DNA from: Natronomonas pharaonis DSM 2160
GTDB taxonomy: Archaea > Halobacteriota > Halobacteria > Halobacteriales > Haloarculaceae
DNA length: 64,000 nucleotides
Assembly: GCF_000026045.1 (NCBI RefSeq)
Contig: NC_007426.1
Coordinates: 558,001-622,000, forward strand
Direction: 5' to 3'
The notes below the pieces were generated by a model that made no database searches, was not told where the DNA came from, and was given only the letters and a program-made list of their open reading frames with translations. Of the stretch, positions 34,457 to 43,883 are shown in pieces. Numbering within the stretch: the stretch's first letter is position 1; every line of letters starts with the position of its first letter. The position numbers and the translations under genes are program-made.

Positions 34457-34494
34457 CTCACCTGTTCCCGTGCCCCCCGTCGCTGGTCTCTGTC

Positions 34495-34602
34495 CTACCG
34501 TCGGCCGTCCTCACGGACGTAGGACAGCGCAGCGACGACCTCGTCGGTGTCTACCCGCCCCCGTGTCTCCTCGAGCCGCTCTTGGAACCTGTTTGGCGTC
34601 AT
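34495..34602 (-). CDS. Micro-ORF, 35 residues, with strong promoter
   Basis: Encodes MTPNRFQERLEETRGRV and ends in SYVREDGRR. The sequence upstream holds the most AT-rich TATA-like stretch in the region (34625-34639), centred 27-30 bp before the ATG. Content is acidic/basic alternating and probably helical. It lies between scpA and the right end of the tnpB element and is read on the scpA strand. I do not recognise it; it might also be the remnant of a longer gene. Confidence 0.45.
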   Translation of the reverse strand: MTPNRFQERLEETRGRVDTDEVVAALSYVREDGRR

Positions 34603-34624
34603 GGTGTGTAATACCATAACACAG

Positions 34625-34639
34625 TATATTATAAAAAAT
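34625..34639 (-). promoter_or_regulatory. Strong TATA-like box upstream of the 35-residue ORF
   Basis: ATTTTTTATAATATA on the minus strand at the leaderless distance from the ATG at 34602. Confidence 0.5.
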
Positions 34640-34748
34640 CACCGAAAACAACAGTTACGTTCTTTTCGGGCAAGCAGTAGACGGCCTCATCATCGGACTT
34701 CCTATCTACCTCCCAATAACGGAGCGCTACAGAAGTGTGCTGGAGCGA

Positions 34749-35696
34749 TTAGTCGTCGGCCGCTGCCTGCCCTTCGGCTGCTGCCGATGTCGGGTCCTGT
34801 ATCCAGAGGTCGCCAAACAGGTCGTCCTGTCTGAGGCGGACCTGCCCGCGATGCGCCAAAAAGAGCGCGCCGAGGTAGCTGTCGACCGTCGACCCGCCCG
34901 CGGTCCGGACCTCGGCGAACAGCACTTCCTCGCGGCCTCTGTCGTAGTGCTGCTGGAGAGAGACGTAGACATCGTTGATGATGTCCTCCATGTGTTCGTC
35001 GTGGGTCCGCTCGGTAACGTCTGCGGCGGTCGGCTCTTCGTCCATCCGGAACTCGTCGCTGTCGTGGTAGTCGAGGGTCTGTGTCCCGCGGCTGTAGCCG
35101 GACGGCGACTCCGAGGTGTCGTAGCTCCTCGATTCTTTCCACCACGTCTCCCGCTCGCGTTCGCGGAGGTCACGGACGAGTTCGTCGAGCGTCTCAGGTG
35201 TGCCGCGGGCGTCCTTTCGCTCGATGCGGCGGTCGATTTCCCGTTCGAGTTCGGCGAAGGGGTCGCCACCGGCTGGCGGCTCCTCGCCGGGCGGCGCTTC
35301 CCATGGTGCCGCTTCGGGCTCGTCGTCCGGCTCGTCGTCGTTCCACAGCTCGTCGCTTTTCATCCGCAGCAGCACCGAGGCATAAAACAGCGCCCGCCCG
35401 CCGGTTCGGAGGTCTGCTTCGTCGAGCCGGTCGAGGAACTTGTCGGTCACCGTTACCACGTCGATGTCCCACGGGTCGATTTCGCCTTCCTCGGCCAACT
35501 GCACCAGCAGTTCGACCGGCTCAACCGTGTCGTCGTCGCCCCCCGGTTCCTCGATGTCGAACTCCGAGAGGGGCTCGTCACGTTCGTCACCGTCGCCGAG
35601 CTGTGTCGCCTCTCGTGTGTCGCCGTGGCCGGTGATATCGAGCGGGATTTCGTCGGCGGCCCCGCCATCTGTCGCCGCACGTCGGTCGTCAGTCAT
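34749..35696 (-). CDS. scpA: Segregation and condensation protein ScpA (kleisin)
   Basis: A 315-residue kleisin that bridges the Smc heads in the chromosome-condensation complex. After an acidic N-terminus, VEPVELLVQLAEEGEIDPWDIDVVTVTDKFLDRLDE (about residues 55-90) is the ScpA N-terminal Smc-neck binding part, followed by RALFYASVLLRMKSDEL. The middle is a long acidic, Pro-rich linker. The C-terminal winged-helix part ends with STVDSYLGALFLAHRGQVRLRQDDLFGDLWI. The ATG overlaps the smc stop by 8 bases (ATGACTGA). No scpB gene is in the window. Confidence 0.92.
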   Translation of the reverse strand: MTDDRRAATDGGAADEIPLDITGHGDTREATQLGDGDERDEPLSEFDIEEPGGDDDTVEPVELLVQLAEEGEIDPWDIDVVTVTDKFLDRLDEADLRTGGRALFYASVLLRMKSDELWNDDEPDDEPEAAPWEAPPGEEPPAGGDPFAELEREIDRRIERKDARGTPETLDELVRDLRERERETWWKESRSYDTSESPSGYSRGTQTLDYHDSDEFRMDEEPTAADVTERTHDEHMEDIINDVYVSLQQHYDRGREEVLFAEVRTAGGSTVDSYLGALFLAHRGQVRLRQDDLFGDLWIQDPTSAAAEGQAAADD

Positions 35697-38600
35697 CGGC
35701 GGGCACCCCCATCTCGGAGAGGTCAATGCCGGTTACCGCGGAGACGTTGTTCTCCTGCATCGTCACGCCGATAGCGCGTTCGGAACGCTCCAAGAGCGCC
35801 GACCGGTGGGAGACGACGACGAACTGGGCGTCGCCGGCCAACTCCTCGACCATCTCGCCGACCATCTCGGCGTTGGCGGCATCGAGGAAGGCATCAACCT
35901 CATCGAGCGCGTAGAACGGTGCCGGGTTGTGCCGCTGGATGGCGAAGATGAACGCCAGCGCAGTCAGCGATTTCTCGCCGCCGGACATCGCATCGAGCCG
36001 CTGGACCGGCTTGTCGCCTGGTTGGGCCTTCATCGTCAGCCCACCCTCGAAGGGGTCCTCGGGGTCTTCGAGCACCAACTCGCCGCTGCCGCCGGAGAGC
36101 CGCGAGAAGATGTCCGCGAACTGTTCGTTGATGCTCTCGTAGGCGTCCATGAACGTCTCCCGCTTGCGGTCCTCGTAGGCGTCGATGCGGTCCCGAATCT
36201 GGTCGGCCTCCTCGGCCAGCGTCGCTCGTTTCGCTTCGAGCTCGTCGAGGTCGGCTTCGACCTCGTCGTACTCGTCGATTGCGAGCATGTTGACCGGCTC
36301 CAGCGCCGACATCTCGGCTTCGAGTTCGGTAATCCGGGTCTCGACAGTGTCGTGGTCGGGAATCGATTCGGGGTCGTACTCGTCGACCTCGGCCTCCAGT
36401 TCTTCGATTTCCCATTCCAGTCGCTCCTCGGTCTCGGTCAGCGACTCTAGCTTCGACTTGACTGAGGAGACGGCGGCTTCTGCCTCATCCCGCTTCGACT
36501 TCGCCGCTTTGAGGTCGGCTTTGAGCGCCTCCCGGTCGTCTTTGAGCGACGCCAGCTCGTCTTCGAGCTCGGTGACCGCTTCTTTCTTTTCTGCCAGCGT
36601 CGTTTCCTTCGACTCGATTTGCGCGTCGAGCGTTTCGATTTCGGCCTCGGCGTCGGCCTTCCGGTTTTGGGCTGTCTCGATGTCGTCGTGGAGCTCGTCG
36701 ATTGCTTCCTCCGCGTACTGTTTTTCGAGTTGCAGCTCGTTGAGGTCGCCGTCAATGTCGTCGGCGCGTGCCTCCAGCTCGGCGATATCTTCGCGTATCG
36801 CTTCGGCTTCGCTCGTTAGCTCCGGTATCTCTGAGTTTTCGATGCGAGCCGCAAGCTCCTCGATGTCATCCTCGACGGCTTCGATTTCGTCGTCTTTGGC
36901 CTCGATTTCGGCTTCGACGTCGGACATCTCCTCGGCGACCTGCTCGCGTTCGGCTTCGAGCTCTTCGAGTTCGGCTTCGAGCTCCTCGATGCGTCCTTCG
37001 ACCTCGCCTCGTTTCTCCTCGATGGCCTCGATGTCGGCCTCGATATCTCGAACCTGCTCTGCGGCGTCGGTCTGTCTGTCCCGTGCGTCATCGAGCCGGG
37101 ATTCGACATCCCGAAGCTCCTCGCGGAGCGACTGTTTTTCGTCTTCGAGTTCGGTAATCCGCTCGGCGACCCGCTCGAGTTGGCCCTTGCCGCGCTTGCT
37201 GAACGAGTATCGGGAGCCGGATTTCGAGCCGCCGGTCATCGCTCCGGACTTTTCGACGAGGTCGCCGTCAAGCGTCACGAGCCGGAACTCGCCCATCAGG
37301 TCGCGGGCGGTTGCCATGTCCTCGACGACGAGCGTGTCGCCGACGACGTAGGAGAACACCTCCGCATACCGGCTGTCGAAGTCGATGAGGTTGTAGGCGA
37401 AATCGACCACGCCCGGCAGATCCGGTGTGGACGGCAGCGACCGGTTGTGCATCTCCGTCATCGGGAGGAAGGTCGCGCGGCCGGCGTTTCTGGATTTGAG
37501 GTGTTCGATACACTGCTGGCCGACGCTATCGTCATCGACAACGACGTTCGCCAGCCGTCCGCCGGCGGCCGTCTCACAGGCGGTGGCGTACTCGGGGTCG
37601 ACCCCGCCGAGTTGGCCGACGGTCCCGTGAACGCCGTCGATGCTGGCGTTCAGCACGGTCGTCACTGCTCGACCGTATGAGGCGTCGCCGCTGTCGCCCG
37701 CGCGAGCTTCAAGCTCGGCGTACTCCTGCTGCTTGGCCGAAATATCGTCTTCGAGGTCTTCGAGGTCGTCCTGAAGCCGTCGCTTTTCGGATTTCAGGTC
37801 TTCGACGACCTCGGTAATCGTCTCCCGGTTTGCCTCGGCCTTTTTCAGTTCGTTTTCGAGGTCCGCCCGTTCGGCGTCGAGTTCCGGGAGCTTCTCTTCG
37901 GCATCTTCCAGTGCCGACTCGGTTTCCCGCTCCTCTTTGGTCCGACGGCGGGACTCATCGAGCAGCCGGTCCTGCTCGCGCTGGAGGTCGTTTCGCTCGT
38001 CTTTCAGCTCCTGTACGCGTTCCCGGTGGGATTCCAGTTCGTCTCTCGTCTCCTCGTACTCGCTGTCGACGGCTTCGATTTCGGCCTCGACAGCTTCGAG
38101 TTCCGCTTCCTTTTCTTGGATGTCGGCCTTTATCGAGGATTTCTCGACCTTCTTGTTCCGGATGTCTGCTTCGAGGTCGTCGAGTTCTTCCTGTTTCCGG
38201 TCGACCTGTACGAACGCCTGCCGGCGCTCGTTTTCGGCGTCTTCGAGCCGCTCGCGCTCCGCCTCGCGTTTGTCTTCGAGCCGGGAGATGTCGCCTTTTA
38301 TTTCCTCTATTTCGCGTTTGATTTCGAGCTGTTCGTCTTCGCCCTTGCGCTCGATTTCGGCGTTGAGTTCTTCGAGGTCGTCTTCGAGGCGGCTTACTCG
38401 TCCTTGCCGTTCGTCGAGCGTCCGCTGTTTCGTCTCCAGCGTCGCCTCCGTCTCCTCGATTCGCTCACGTACCGAGGAGCGCTCCTCACGCTTGTCTTCG
38501 AGTTCCGCGGCCTTCAGATAGCCCTCATACTCCGCTTTTTCTTCCTGTAGGTCCTGATATTCGAGCGCTGTTTCCCGCTCGTCTTCGAGTTGCGAGAGGC

Positions 38601-39267
38601 GCTGCTGTTTTTCCTCGATGCGGAGGTCGGCCTCGTCGATGCGTTCCTGTACCGTCCCCAGTTCCTCGAAGGCGTCCTCCTTTTTGGCGTCGAACTGTGC
38701 CACGCCGGCGATTTCGTCGATTATCTCCCGCCGCGAGCCGGGCGTCATCGTGATAATCTCGGTCACGTCGCCCTGCATCACGACGTTGTAGCCCTCGGGC
38801 GTGACGCCCGCCTGCGCGAGCAGGTCCTGAATATCGGAGAGGTTGACCGACCGACCGTTCAGATAGTAGTAGGAGTAGTAGGTCTCTTCGTCGGTCTGCT
38901 TGACCCGGCGACGGATGGTTATCTCGTCTATGTCGCCGACGTTCTCGGAGCCGGCCGCCGAGACGACCTGCTCGCGACTGAGCGTCCCATCGCTGTTGTC
39001 GAGGACGACCTCGACCGATGCCTCGCGCTCGCCGCCGAACCCGCTTCCGTCGTCGTCGTGGCCGGGGTTGTAGATGAGGTCTGTCAGCTTGTCCGCCCGG
39101 ATGCCGGACGTGCGGGCCAGTCCAAGCGCAAAGAGAATCGAATCAATGATGTTGGACTTGCCGGAGCCGTTCGGCCCGCTTATCGTGGTGAAGTCCTCGT
39201 AGAGCGGTATTTTCGTCTTCTGTCCGAAGCTCTTGAAGTTGTCGAGGACGAGCGCTTTGATATGCAT
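35689..39267 (-). CDS. smc: Chromosome segregation protein Smc
   Basis: A 1192-residue condensin-type ATPase. Walker A GPNGSGKSN at 31-39, two long coiled coils (about 170-500 and 690-1010), hinge at about 520-680 (VHGTVGQLGGVDPEYATACETAAGGRLANVVV), ABC signature AMSGGEKSLTALAF and Walker B FYALDEVDAFLD near the C-terminus. It is at the standard length for archaeal Smc. The coiled-coil parts explain the long low-complexity shadow ORFs on the other strand. It is followed by scpA with an 8-bp overlap and preceded by a small coiled-coil gene, so these three probably form one operon. Confidence 0.97.
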   Translation of the reverse strand: MHIKALVLDNFKSFGQKTKIPLYEDFTTISGPNGSGKSNIIDSILFALGLARTSGIRADKLTDLIYNPGHDDDGSGFGGEREASVEVVLDNSDGTLSREQVVSAAGSENVGDIDEITIRRRVKQTDEETYYSYYYLNGRSVNLSDIQDLLAQAGVTPEGYNVVMQGDVTEIITMTPGSRREIIDEIAGVAQFDAKKEDAFEELGTVQERIDEADLRIEEKQQRLSQLEDERETALEYQDLQEEKAEYEGYLKAAELEDKREERSSVRERIEETEATLETKQRTLDERQGRVSRLEDDLEELNAEIERKGEDEQLEIKREIEEIKGDISRLEDKREAERERLEDAENERRQAFVQVDRKQEELDDLEADIRNKKVEKSSIKADIQEKEAELEAVEAEIEAVDSEYEETRDELESHRERVQELKDERNDLQREQDRLLDESRRRTKEERETESALEDAEEKLPELDAERADLENELKKAEANRETITEVVEDLKSEKRRLQDDLEDLEDDISAKQQEYAELEARAGDSGDASYGRAVTTVLNASIDGVHGTVGQLGGVDPEYATACETAAGGRLANVVVDDDSVGQQCIEHLKSRNAGRATFLPMTEMHNRSLPSTPDLPGVVDFAYNLIDFDSRYAEVFSYVVGDTLVVEDMATARDLMGEFRLVTLDGDLVEKSGAMTGGSKSGSRYSFSKRGKGQLERVAERITELEDEKQSLREELRDVESRLDDARDRQTDAAEQVRDIEADIEAIEEKRGEVEGRIEELEAELEELEAEREQVAEEMSDVEAEIEAKDDEIEAVEDDIEELAARIENSEIPELTSEAEAIREDIAELEARADDIDGDLNELQLEKQYAEEAIDELHDDIETAQNRKADAEAEIETLDAQIESKETTLAEKKEAVTELEDELASLKDDREALKADLKAAKSKRDEAEAAVSSVKSKLESLTETEERLEWEIEELEAEVDEYDPESIPDHDTVETRITELEAEMSALEPVNMLAIDEYDEVEADLDELEAKRATLAEEADQIRDRIDAYEDRKRETFMDAYESINEQFADIFSRLSGGSGELVLEDPEDPFEGGLTMKAQPGDKPVQRLDAMSGGEKSLTALAFIFAIQRHNPAPFYALDEVDAFLDAANAEMVGEMVEELAGDAQFVVVSHRSALLERSERAIGVTMQENNVSAVTGIDLSEMGVPADD

Positions 39268-39290
39268 GGGGGTGCTCGTGGCGGCCCCGG

Positions 39291-39593
39291 TCAGGCGACG
39301 ATGATGTCGTCTCCCGACTCGGAGTCCGTGTTGTCGTCGCCTCCGGCTTCGTCGTTGTTAACGTCGTCGGCCGCGTCGTCGTCGGTCGTTGTCTCGGGCT
39401 GCTGTCCCGCGGCCTGCGATTGGGACTGGACGCTGCGTCCCGACCGGCGGATGCCGTCCGGCTCGACGCCGGTTTCGTCCTCGACGGCCTCCAGCCGCTC
39501 TTTTGTCTCGACGAGTTCGTCGGTCAGCCCTTCGATGGTCGCCTCCAGTTCGCGCACCTTCTCTTCGAGTTCCTCGACTCGGTTCCCGGACAT
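39291..39593 (-). CDS. Small coiled-coil protein upstream of smc
   Basis: A 100-residue protein. Residues 3-40 form a leucine-zipper-like coiled coil (VEELEEKVRELEATIEGLTDEL); the rest is a Gln/Asp/Asn-rich acidic tail ending GDDIIVA. It is 23 bp upstream of smc on the same strand, which suggests co-expression. It could modulate or bind the Smc complex, but only position supports that. I do not recognise a named family. Confidence 0.72.
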   Translation of the reverse strand: MSGNRVEELEEKVRELEATIEGLTDELVETKERLEAVEDETGVEPDGIRRSGRSVQSQSQAAGQQPETTTDDDAADDVNNDEAGGDDNTDSESGDDIIVA

Positions 39594-39733
39594 ACATTGC
39601 GGTGGTGTCCCCGAACGTATAAATCTGCGTCAGACATTCCCACGAGCGTTGATAGGTTCGGCGCCGCTTGCCCGCCCGCCACGAACGCGCGGCAACGGTT
39701 ACGCTAAAGCGTCTGGACGAAAACACCTACGTA

Positions 39734-41224
39734 ATGACCGCACAGACCGCCGAGGAGCACTCCCTCACGGCCGTCATCGGGCTGGAGGTCCACGTGCAGC
39801 TCGAAACGGATACCAAGATATTCTGCGGCTGTTCGACCGACGCTGACGACAACGAGGAACCGAACACCCGGACCTGTCCCGTCTGTCTCGGCCTTCCCGG
39901 CGCGCTGCCGGTGCTCAACGAAGGGGCCGTCGAGGCCGCCGTCAAGGTCGGCAAGGCGCTTAGCTCCGACATCCCCGAAGAGACCCGCTTTCACCGGAAG
40001 AACTACTACTACCCCGACCTGCCGAAGAACTTCCAGATAACCCAGTATGACGCCCCGATATGCGACGGCGGCGAACTCGAGTTCGCCGTCGACGACGAGC
40101 GACGAACCGTCGCCATCGAGCGTGCCCACCTCGAAGAAGACCCCGGAAGCCTCTCGCACGCTGGCGGCTCTATCGACACCGCCGAGCACACGCTCGTCGA
40201 TTACAACCGCGCCGGTACGCCCCTGCTGGAGATTGTCACTGCTCCCGATTTCCGTAGCGCCGCTGAGGTACGGGCGTTCCTCGCGAAGCTCACTGAAGTC
40301 CTCGAATACCTCGGCGTCTTCGATGTTACCCGCGACGGCTCCTTGCGCGTCGACGCCAACCTCTCTATTGTCGACAGCGACGCAGTCGGTGAGAACGGCA
40401 GCATCGACGAGGCGACGCTCGAAGCCGCCAACCGCACTGAAGTGAAAAACATCTCCAGCCACAAGGGGGCCGAAAAGGCGCTCGCCTACGAGGAGACGCG
40501 GCAGAAAAACGCCGTCCAGCGTGGCCGTGAGGTCGAACAGGAGACTCGCCACTGGGATGAGTCCCGCGGCATCACCGTCTCGATGCGCTCGAAGGAAGAA
40601 GAAAAAGACTATCGCTACTTCCGGGAGGCGGACATCCCGCCGTTGCGCGTCAGCGACTGGAAGGAGAAAATCGACATCCCGGAGCTCCCCGACGCCCGCC
40701 GCGAGCGGTTCCGCGAGGAGTACGGGCTCGATGCGGAGACGGCCTCGAAGCTCACGTCAACGAAGCAGGTTGCTGACTTCTACGAGCGGGTCGCCGACAC
40801 CTTCGCCCCCGAACTGGCGGCGACGTGGGTTGCGGACAACCTCCTCGGCGAACTCAACTACCGTGACATGGAGATTACCGATATCGAGGGCCGTCTCGAT
40901 GAATTCGCCCATCTCATCGAGCTCGTCGACGAGGACGAAATCACCGTCAAGAACGCCGAGGAGGTCGTCCTCCGCCGGATGCTCGACGACGGTCAACCGC
41001 CGGGCGACATCGTCGAGGCCGAGGACCTCGGTAAGACCGACGACGATGCGGTCGCAGCCGCTGTTACGGCCGCCATCGAGGAGAACCCCGATGCCGTCGA
41101 GGACTACCACGCCGGCGAGGACGGCGCGTTGAACTTCCTCGTCGGACAGGTCATGCAGGAGACCGGCGGCAGCGCCGACCCCGGCACGGTCAACGAGCTT
41201 CTGCGGGCGGAACTCGACGGCTAG
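39734..41224 (+). CDS. gatB: Asp-tRNA(Asn)/Glu-tRNA(Gln) amidotransferase subunit B
   Basis: The 496-residue tRNA-binding/kinase subunit of GatCAB, which converts misacylated Asp-tRNA-Asn or Glu-tRNA-Gln to the amidated form. The N-terminus VIGLEVHVQLETDTKIFCGC, the zinc-site region NTRTCPVCLGLPGALPVLN, and FHRKNYYYPDLPKNFQITQYD are diagnostic. The C-terminal YqeY-like tail ends GALNFLVGQVMQETGGSADP. The start is ATG 39734 because CTAAAG lies 30 bp upstream and the conserved N-terminus follows at once. gatA and gatC are not in the window. Confidence 0.96.
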   Translation: MTAQTAEEHSLTAVIGLEVHVQLETDTKIFCGCSTDADDNEEPNTRTCPVCLGLPGALPVLNEGAVEAAVKVGKALSSDIPEETRFHRKNYYYPDLPKNFQITQYDAPICDGGELEFAVDDERRTVAIERAHLEEDPGSLSHAGGSIDTAEHTLVDYNRAGTPLLEIVTAPDFRSAAEVRAFLAKLTEVLEYLGVFDVTRDGSLRVDANLSIVDSDAVGENGSIDEATLEAANRTEVKNISSHKGAEKALAYEETRQKNAVQRGREVEQETRHWDESRGITVSMRSKEEEKDYRYFREADIPPLRVSDWKEKIDIPELPDARRERFREEYGLDAETASKLTSTKQVADFYERVADTFAPELAATWVADNLLGELNYRDMEITDIEGRLDEFAHLIELVDEDEITVKNAEEVVLRRMLDDGQPPGDIVEAEDLGKTDDDAVAAAVTAAIEENPDAVEDYHAGEDGALNFLVGQVMQETGGSADPGTVNELLRAELDG

Positions 41225-41308
41225 CCGCCGTCCAGCGGATAGCAGCGACCCGTACCTGCTCTCCGCGACGAAACGTTGAAATCCGGAGTCGGCGTACCCG
41301 GACACAAC

Positions 41309-43807
41309 GTGGAGCTCATCGTCACCGAAAAGGACAACGCTGCCCGTCGTATCGCAGAAATCCTCTCCGACGGCAGCGCGTCTACGGAGCGACGGAACGG
41401 CGTCAACGTCTACCGGTGGGGCGACAAGCGCTGTGTCGGCCTCTCCGGCCACGTCGTCGGCGTCGACTTCCCGCCGGAGTACGAAGACTGGCGCGACGTC
41501 CAGCCCGTCGAACTGGTCGAGGCCGACGTCGTCAAGAAACCGACACAGGAGAACATCGTCCGGACGCTCAAGCAACTCGCCGGCGAAGCCGACCGGGCGA
41601 CCATCGCGACCGACTACGACCGCGAGGGCGAACTCATCGGCAAGGAGGCCTACGAACTCATCCGCGAGGAAGCCGATATTCCGATACAGCGGGTTCGGTT
41701 CTCCTCGATTACGGAAAACGAGGTCAAAGAGGCCTTCGCAACCCCTGATGACCTCGATTTCGACCTCGCGGCCGCCGGCGAGGCCAGACAGATTGTCGAC
41801 CTGCTGTGGGGCGCTGCGCTGACGCGCTTTCTGTCGCTTTCGGCGAACCAACTCGGCGATGATTTCATCTCCGTCGGCCGGGTCCAGTCGCCGACGCTGA
41901 AGCTCATCGTCGACCGCGAACGCGAAATCGAGGCCTTCGACCCCGACGACTACTGGGAGCTCTTTGCCGACCTCGCCCGCGAGGGGACGACCTTTGAGGC
42001 CCAGTATTTCTACCGCGAGGACGGCACCGAACAGGAGCGCGTCTGGGATGAATCCGGGGCCGAAACCGCCTTCGAGACGCTCCGGAATGCCGGCACGGCG
42101 GTGGTCGAGTCAGTCCGCCGCCGCCGGCGGACCGACGAGCCGCCGGAGCCGTTCAACACCACCCAGTATATCAGCGCCGCCAACGGCATCGGGCTGTCGG
42201 CCCAGCGGGCGATGAGCGTCGCCGAAGAACTCTACACCGCTGGTTACATCACCTATCCCCGGACTGACAACACCGTCTATCCGGACGACCTCGACCCCGA
42301 GGCGCTGCTGTCGGCGTTTACCGACCACTATCTCTTTGCCGACGACGCCGAGATGTTGCGCTCGGCAGATGACATCGAGCCGACGGCGGGCGACGAAGAG
42401 ACGACCGACCACCCGCCCATCCACCCAACCGGCGAGATCCCCAACAAGGACGACCTCTCGGACGACGAATGGGAGGTCTACGAACTGGTCGTTCGGCATT
42501 TCTTTGCGACCGTTGCCGACGCCGCCGAGTGGGAACATCTGAAGGTCGTCGCCGACGCCGACGGCTGTTCGCTGAAGGCAAACGGCAAGCGGCTCGTCGA
42601 ACCGGGGTATCACGAGGTGTACCCGTACCGCTCGACCTCGGAAAACCACGTCCCGGCTGTCGAGGAGGGCGAACAGCTTGCCATCGAGGACGCCCGCATC
42701 GAGGAAAAGCAAACCCAACCTCCTCGCCGTCGCGGCCAGTCGCGACTCATCGAGGAACTCGAATCCCGCGGGCTCGGTACCAAATCGACCCGGCACAACA
42801 CGCTCCAGAAGCTCTACGACCGCGGCTACATCGAGAGCGACCCGCCGCGACCGACAAAGCTCGCAATGGCTGTCGTCGAGGCCGCAGAGCAGTTCGCCGA
42901 CCGCATCGTCGACGAGGAGATGACCGCACAGCTTGAGTCGGACATGCAGGCCATCGTCGATGGCGAAAAGGACCTCGAAGCGGTGACCGAAGAATCCCGT
43001 GCGCTACTCGGCCGCATCTTCGATGAGCTCCACGACTCCCGGGAGGAAATCGGCGAGCACCTTCAAGAATCGATGAAGGCCGACCGGATGCTCGGTCCCT
43101 GCCCGGAGTGTGGCGAGGACCTCCTGATACGGCGCTCGCGAAAAGGGTCGTACTTCGTCGGCTGCGATGGGTTTCCGGACTGCCGGTATACGCTCCCGCT
43201 GCCGAGCCAAGGCGAGCCGACGGTCATCGACGAGGCGTGTACAGAACACGACCTCAACCACGTGAAGATGCTCGCCGGCCGGAGCACGTTCGTCCATGGC
43301 TGCCCGCAGTGTAAGGCCGACGAGGCCGACGAGACGGACGACCGTATCATCGGCGACTGTCCCGACTGCGGCGACAACGCGGACGGTGAGTTGGCTATCA
43401 AACAACTCCGCAGCGGCTCGCGGCTCGTCGGCTGTACTCGCTATCCGGAGTGTGAGTACTCGCTGCCGCTGCCGCGTCGCGGTGACATCGAAGTGCTGGA
43501 CGAACGCTGTGCGGACCACGACCTGCCGCATCTCCGTGTCGTCGACAACGGCGACGACCCGTGGGAGCTTGGCTGTCCCATCTGCAACTACACGGAGTAT
43601 CGCGAACAGCAGGCCGCCTCGGCCATCGAAGACCTCGACGGCGTCGGCCAAAAGACCGCCGAGAAGCTCGCCGACGCCGGCATCGAGTCGCTGTCCGACC
43701 TCCGTGGTGCCGACGCCGAGGCCGTCGCCAACGAGGTACAGGGTGTCTCAGAAGACCGGCTCCGGGAGTGGCAAGCAGAGGCCAACGTTAGCGCTAGCGC
43801 CGACTAA
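41309..43807 (+). CDS. topA: DNA topoisomerase I (type IA)
   Basis: An 832-residue enzyme that relaxes negative supercoils via a 5'-phosphotyrosine link. TOPRIM residues: Glu7 (TEKDNA) and DYDREGE with Asp102, Asp104, Glu107. Catalytic Tyr316 is in GYITYPRTDN. Zinc ribbons in the C-terminal part are CPECGEDL, CPQCKA, CPDCGDN and CPIC, and the last 60 residues form a helix-hairpin-helix pair (LDGVGQKTAEKLADAGI). I chose GTG 41309, which gives the usual N-terminus MELIVTEKDN; a TTG further upstream is unlikely. Confidence 0.95.
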   Translation: MELIVTEKDNAARRIAEILSDGSASTERRNGVNVYRWGDKRCVGLSGHVVGVDFPPEYEDWRDVQPVELVEADVVKKPTQENIVRTLKQLAGEADRATIATDYDREGELIGKEAYELIREEADIPIQRVRFSSITENEVKEAFATPDDLDFDLAAAGEARQIVDLLWGAALTRFLSLSANQLGDDFISVGRVQSPTLKLIVDREREIEAFDPDDYWELFADLAREGTTFEAQYFYREDGTEQERVWDESGAETAFETLRNAGTAVVESVRRRRRTDEPPEPFNTTQYISAANGIGLSAQRAMSVAEELYTAGYITYPRTDNTVYPDDLDPEALLSAFTDHYLFADDAEMLRSADDIEPTAGDEETTDHPPIHPTGEIPNKDDLSDDEWEVYELVVRHFFATVADAAEWEHLKVVADADGCSLKANGKRLVEPGYHEVYPYRSTSENHVPAVEEGEQLAIEDARIEEKQTQPPRRRGQSRLIEELESRGLGTKSTRHNTLQKLYDRGYIESDPPRPTKLAMAVVEAAEQFADRIVDEEMTAQLESDMQAIVDGEKDLEAVTEESRALLGRIFDELHDSREEIGEHLQESMKADRMLGPCPECGEDLLIRRSRKGSYFVGCDGFPDCRYTLPLPSQGEPTVIDEACTEHDLNHVKMLAGRSTFVHGCPQCKADEADETDDRIIGDCPDCGDNADGELAIKQLRSGSRLVGCTRYPECEYSLPLPRRGDIEVLDERCADHDLPHLRVVDNGDDPWELGCPICNYTEYREQQAASAIEDLDGVGQKTAEKLADAGIESLSDLRGADAEAVANEVQGVSEDRLREWQAEANVSASAD

Positions 43808-43853
43808 CGCGCCGCTGACAGCCACACGCTGTTGCTGCCGTCGAGACGAAGCC

Positions 43854-43861
43854 GTTTTAGC
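43854..43861 (+). promoter_or_regulatory. TATA-like box of the GGGP synthase gene
   Basis: GTTTTAGC centred 26-27 bp upstream of ATG 43884; it rules out the in-frame GTG at 43878. Confidence 0.5.
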
Positions 43862-43883
43862 TACTCCTTGATACGGAGTGCAT

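Noticed and set aside
36185-37351. Plus-strand Ser-rich ORF of 388 codons
   Set aside because: Shadow of the Glu-rich Smc coiled coil read on the other strand, which gives runs of Ser.
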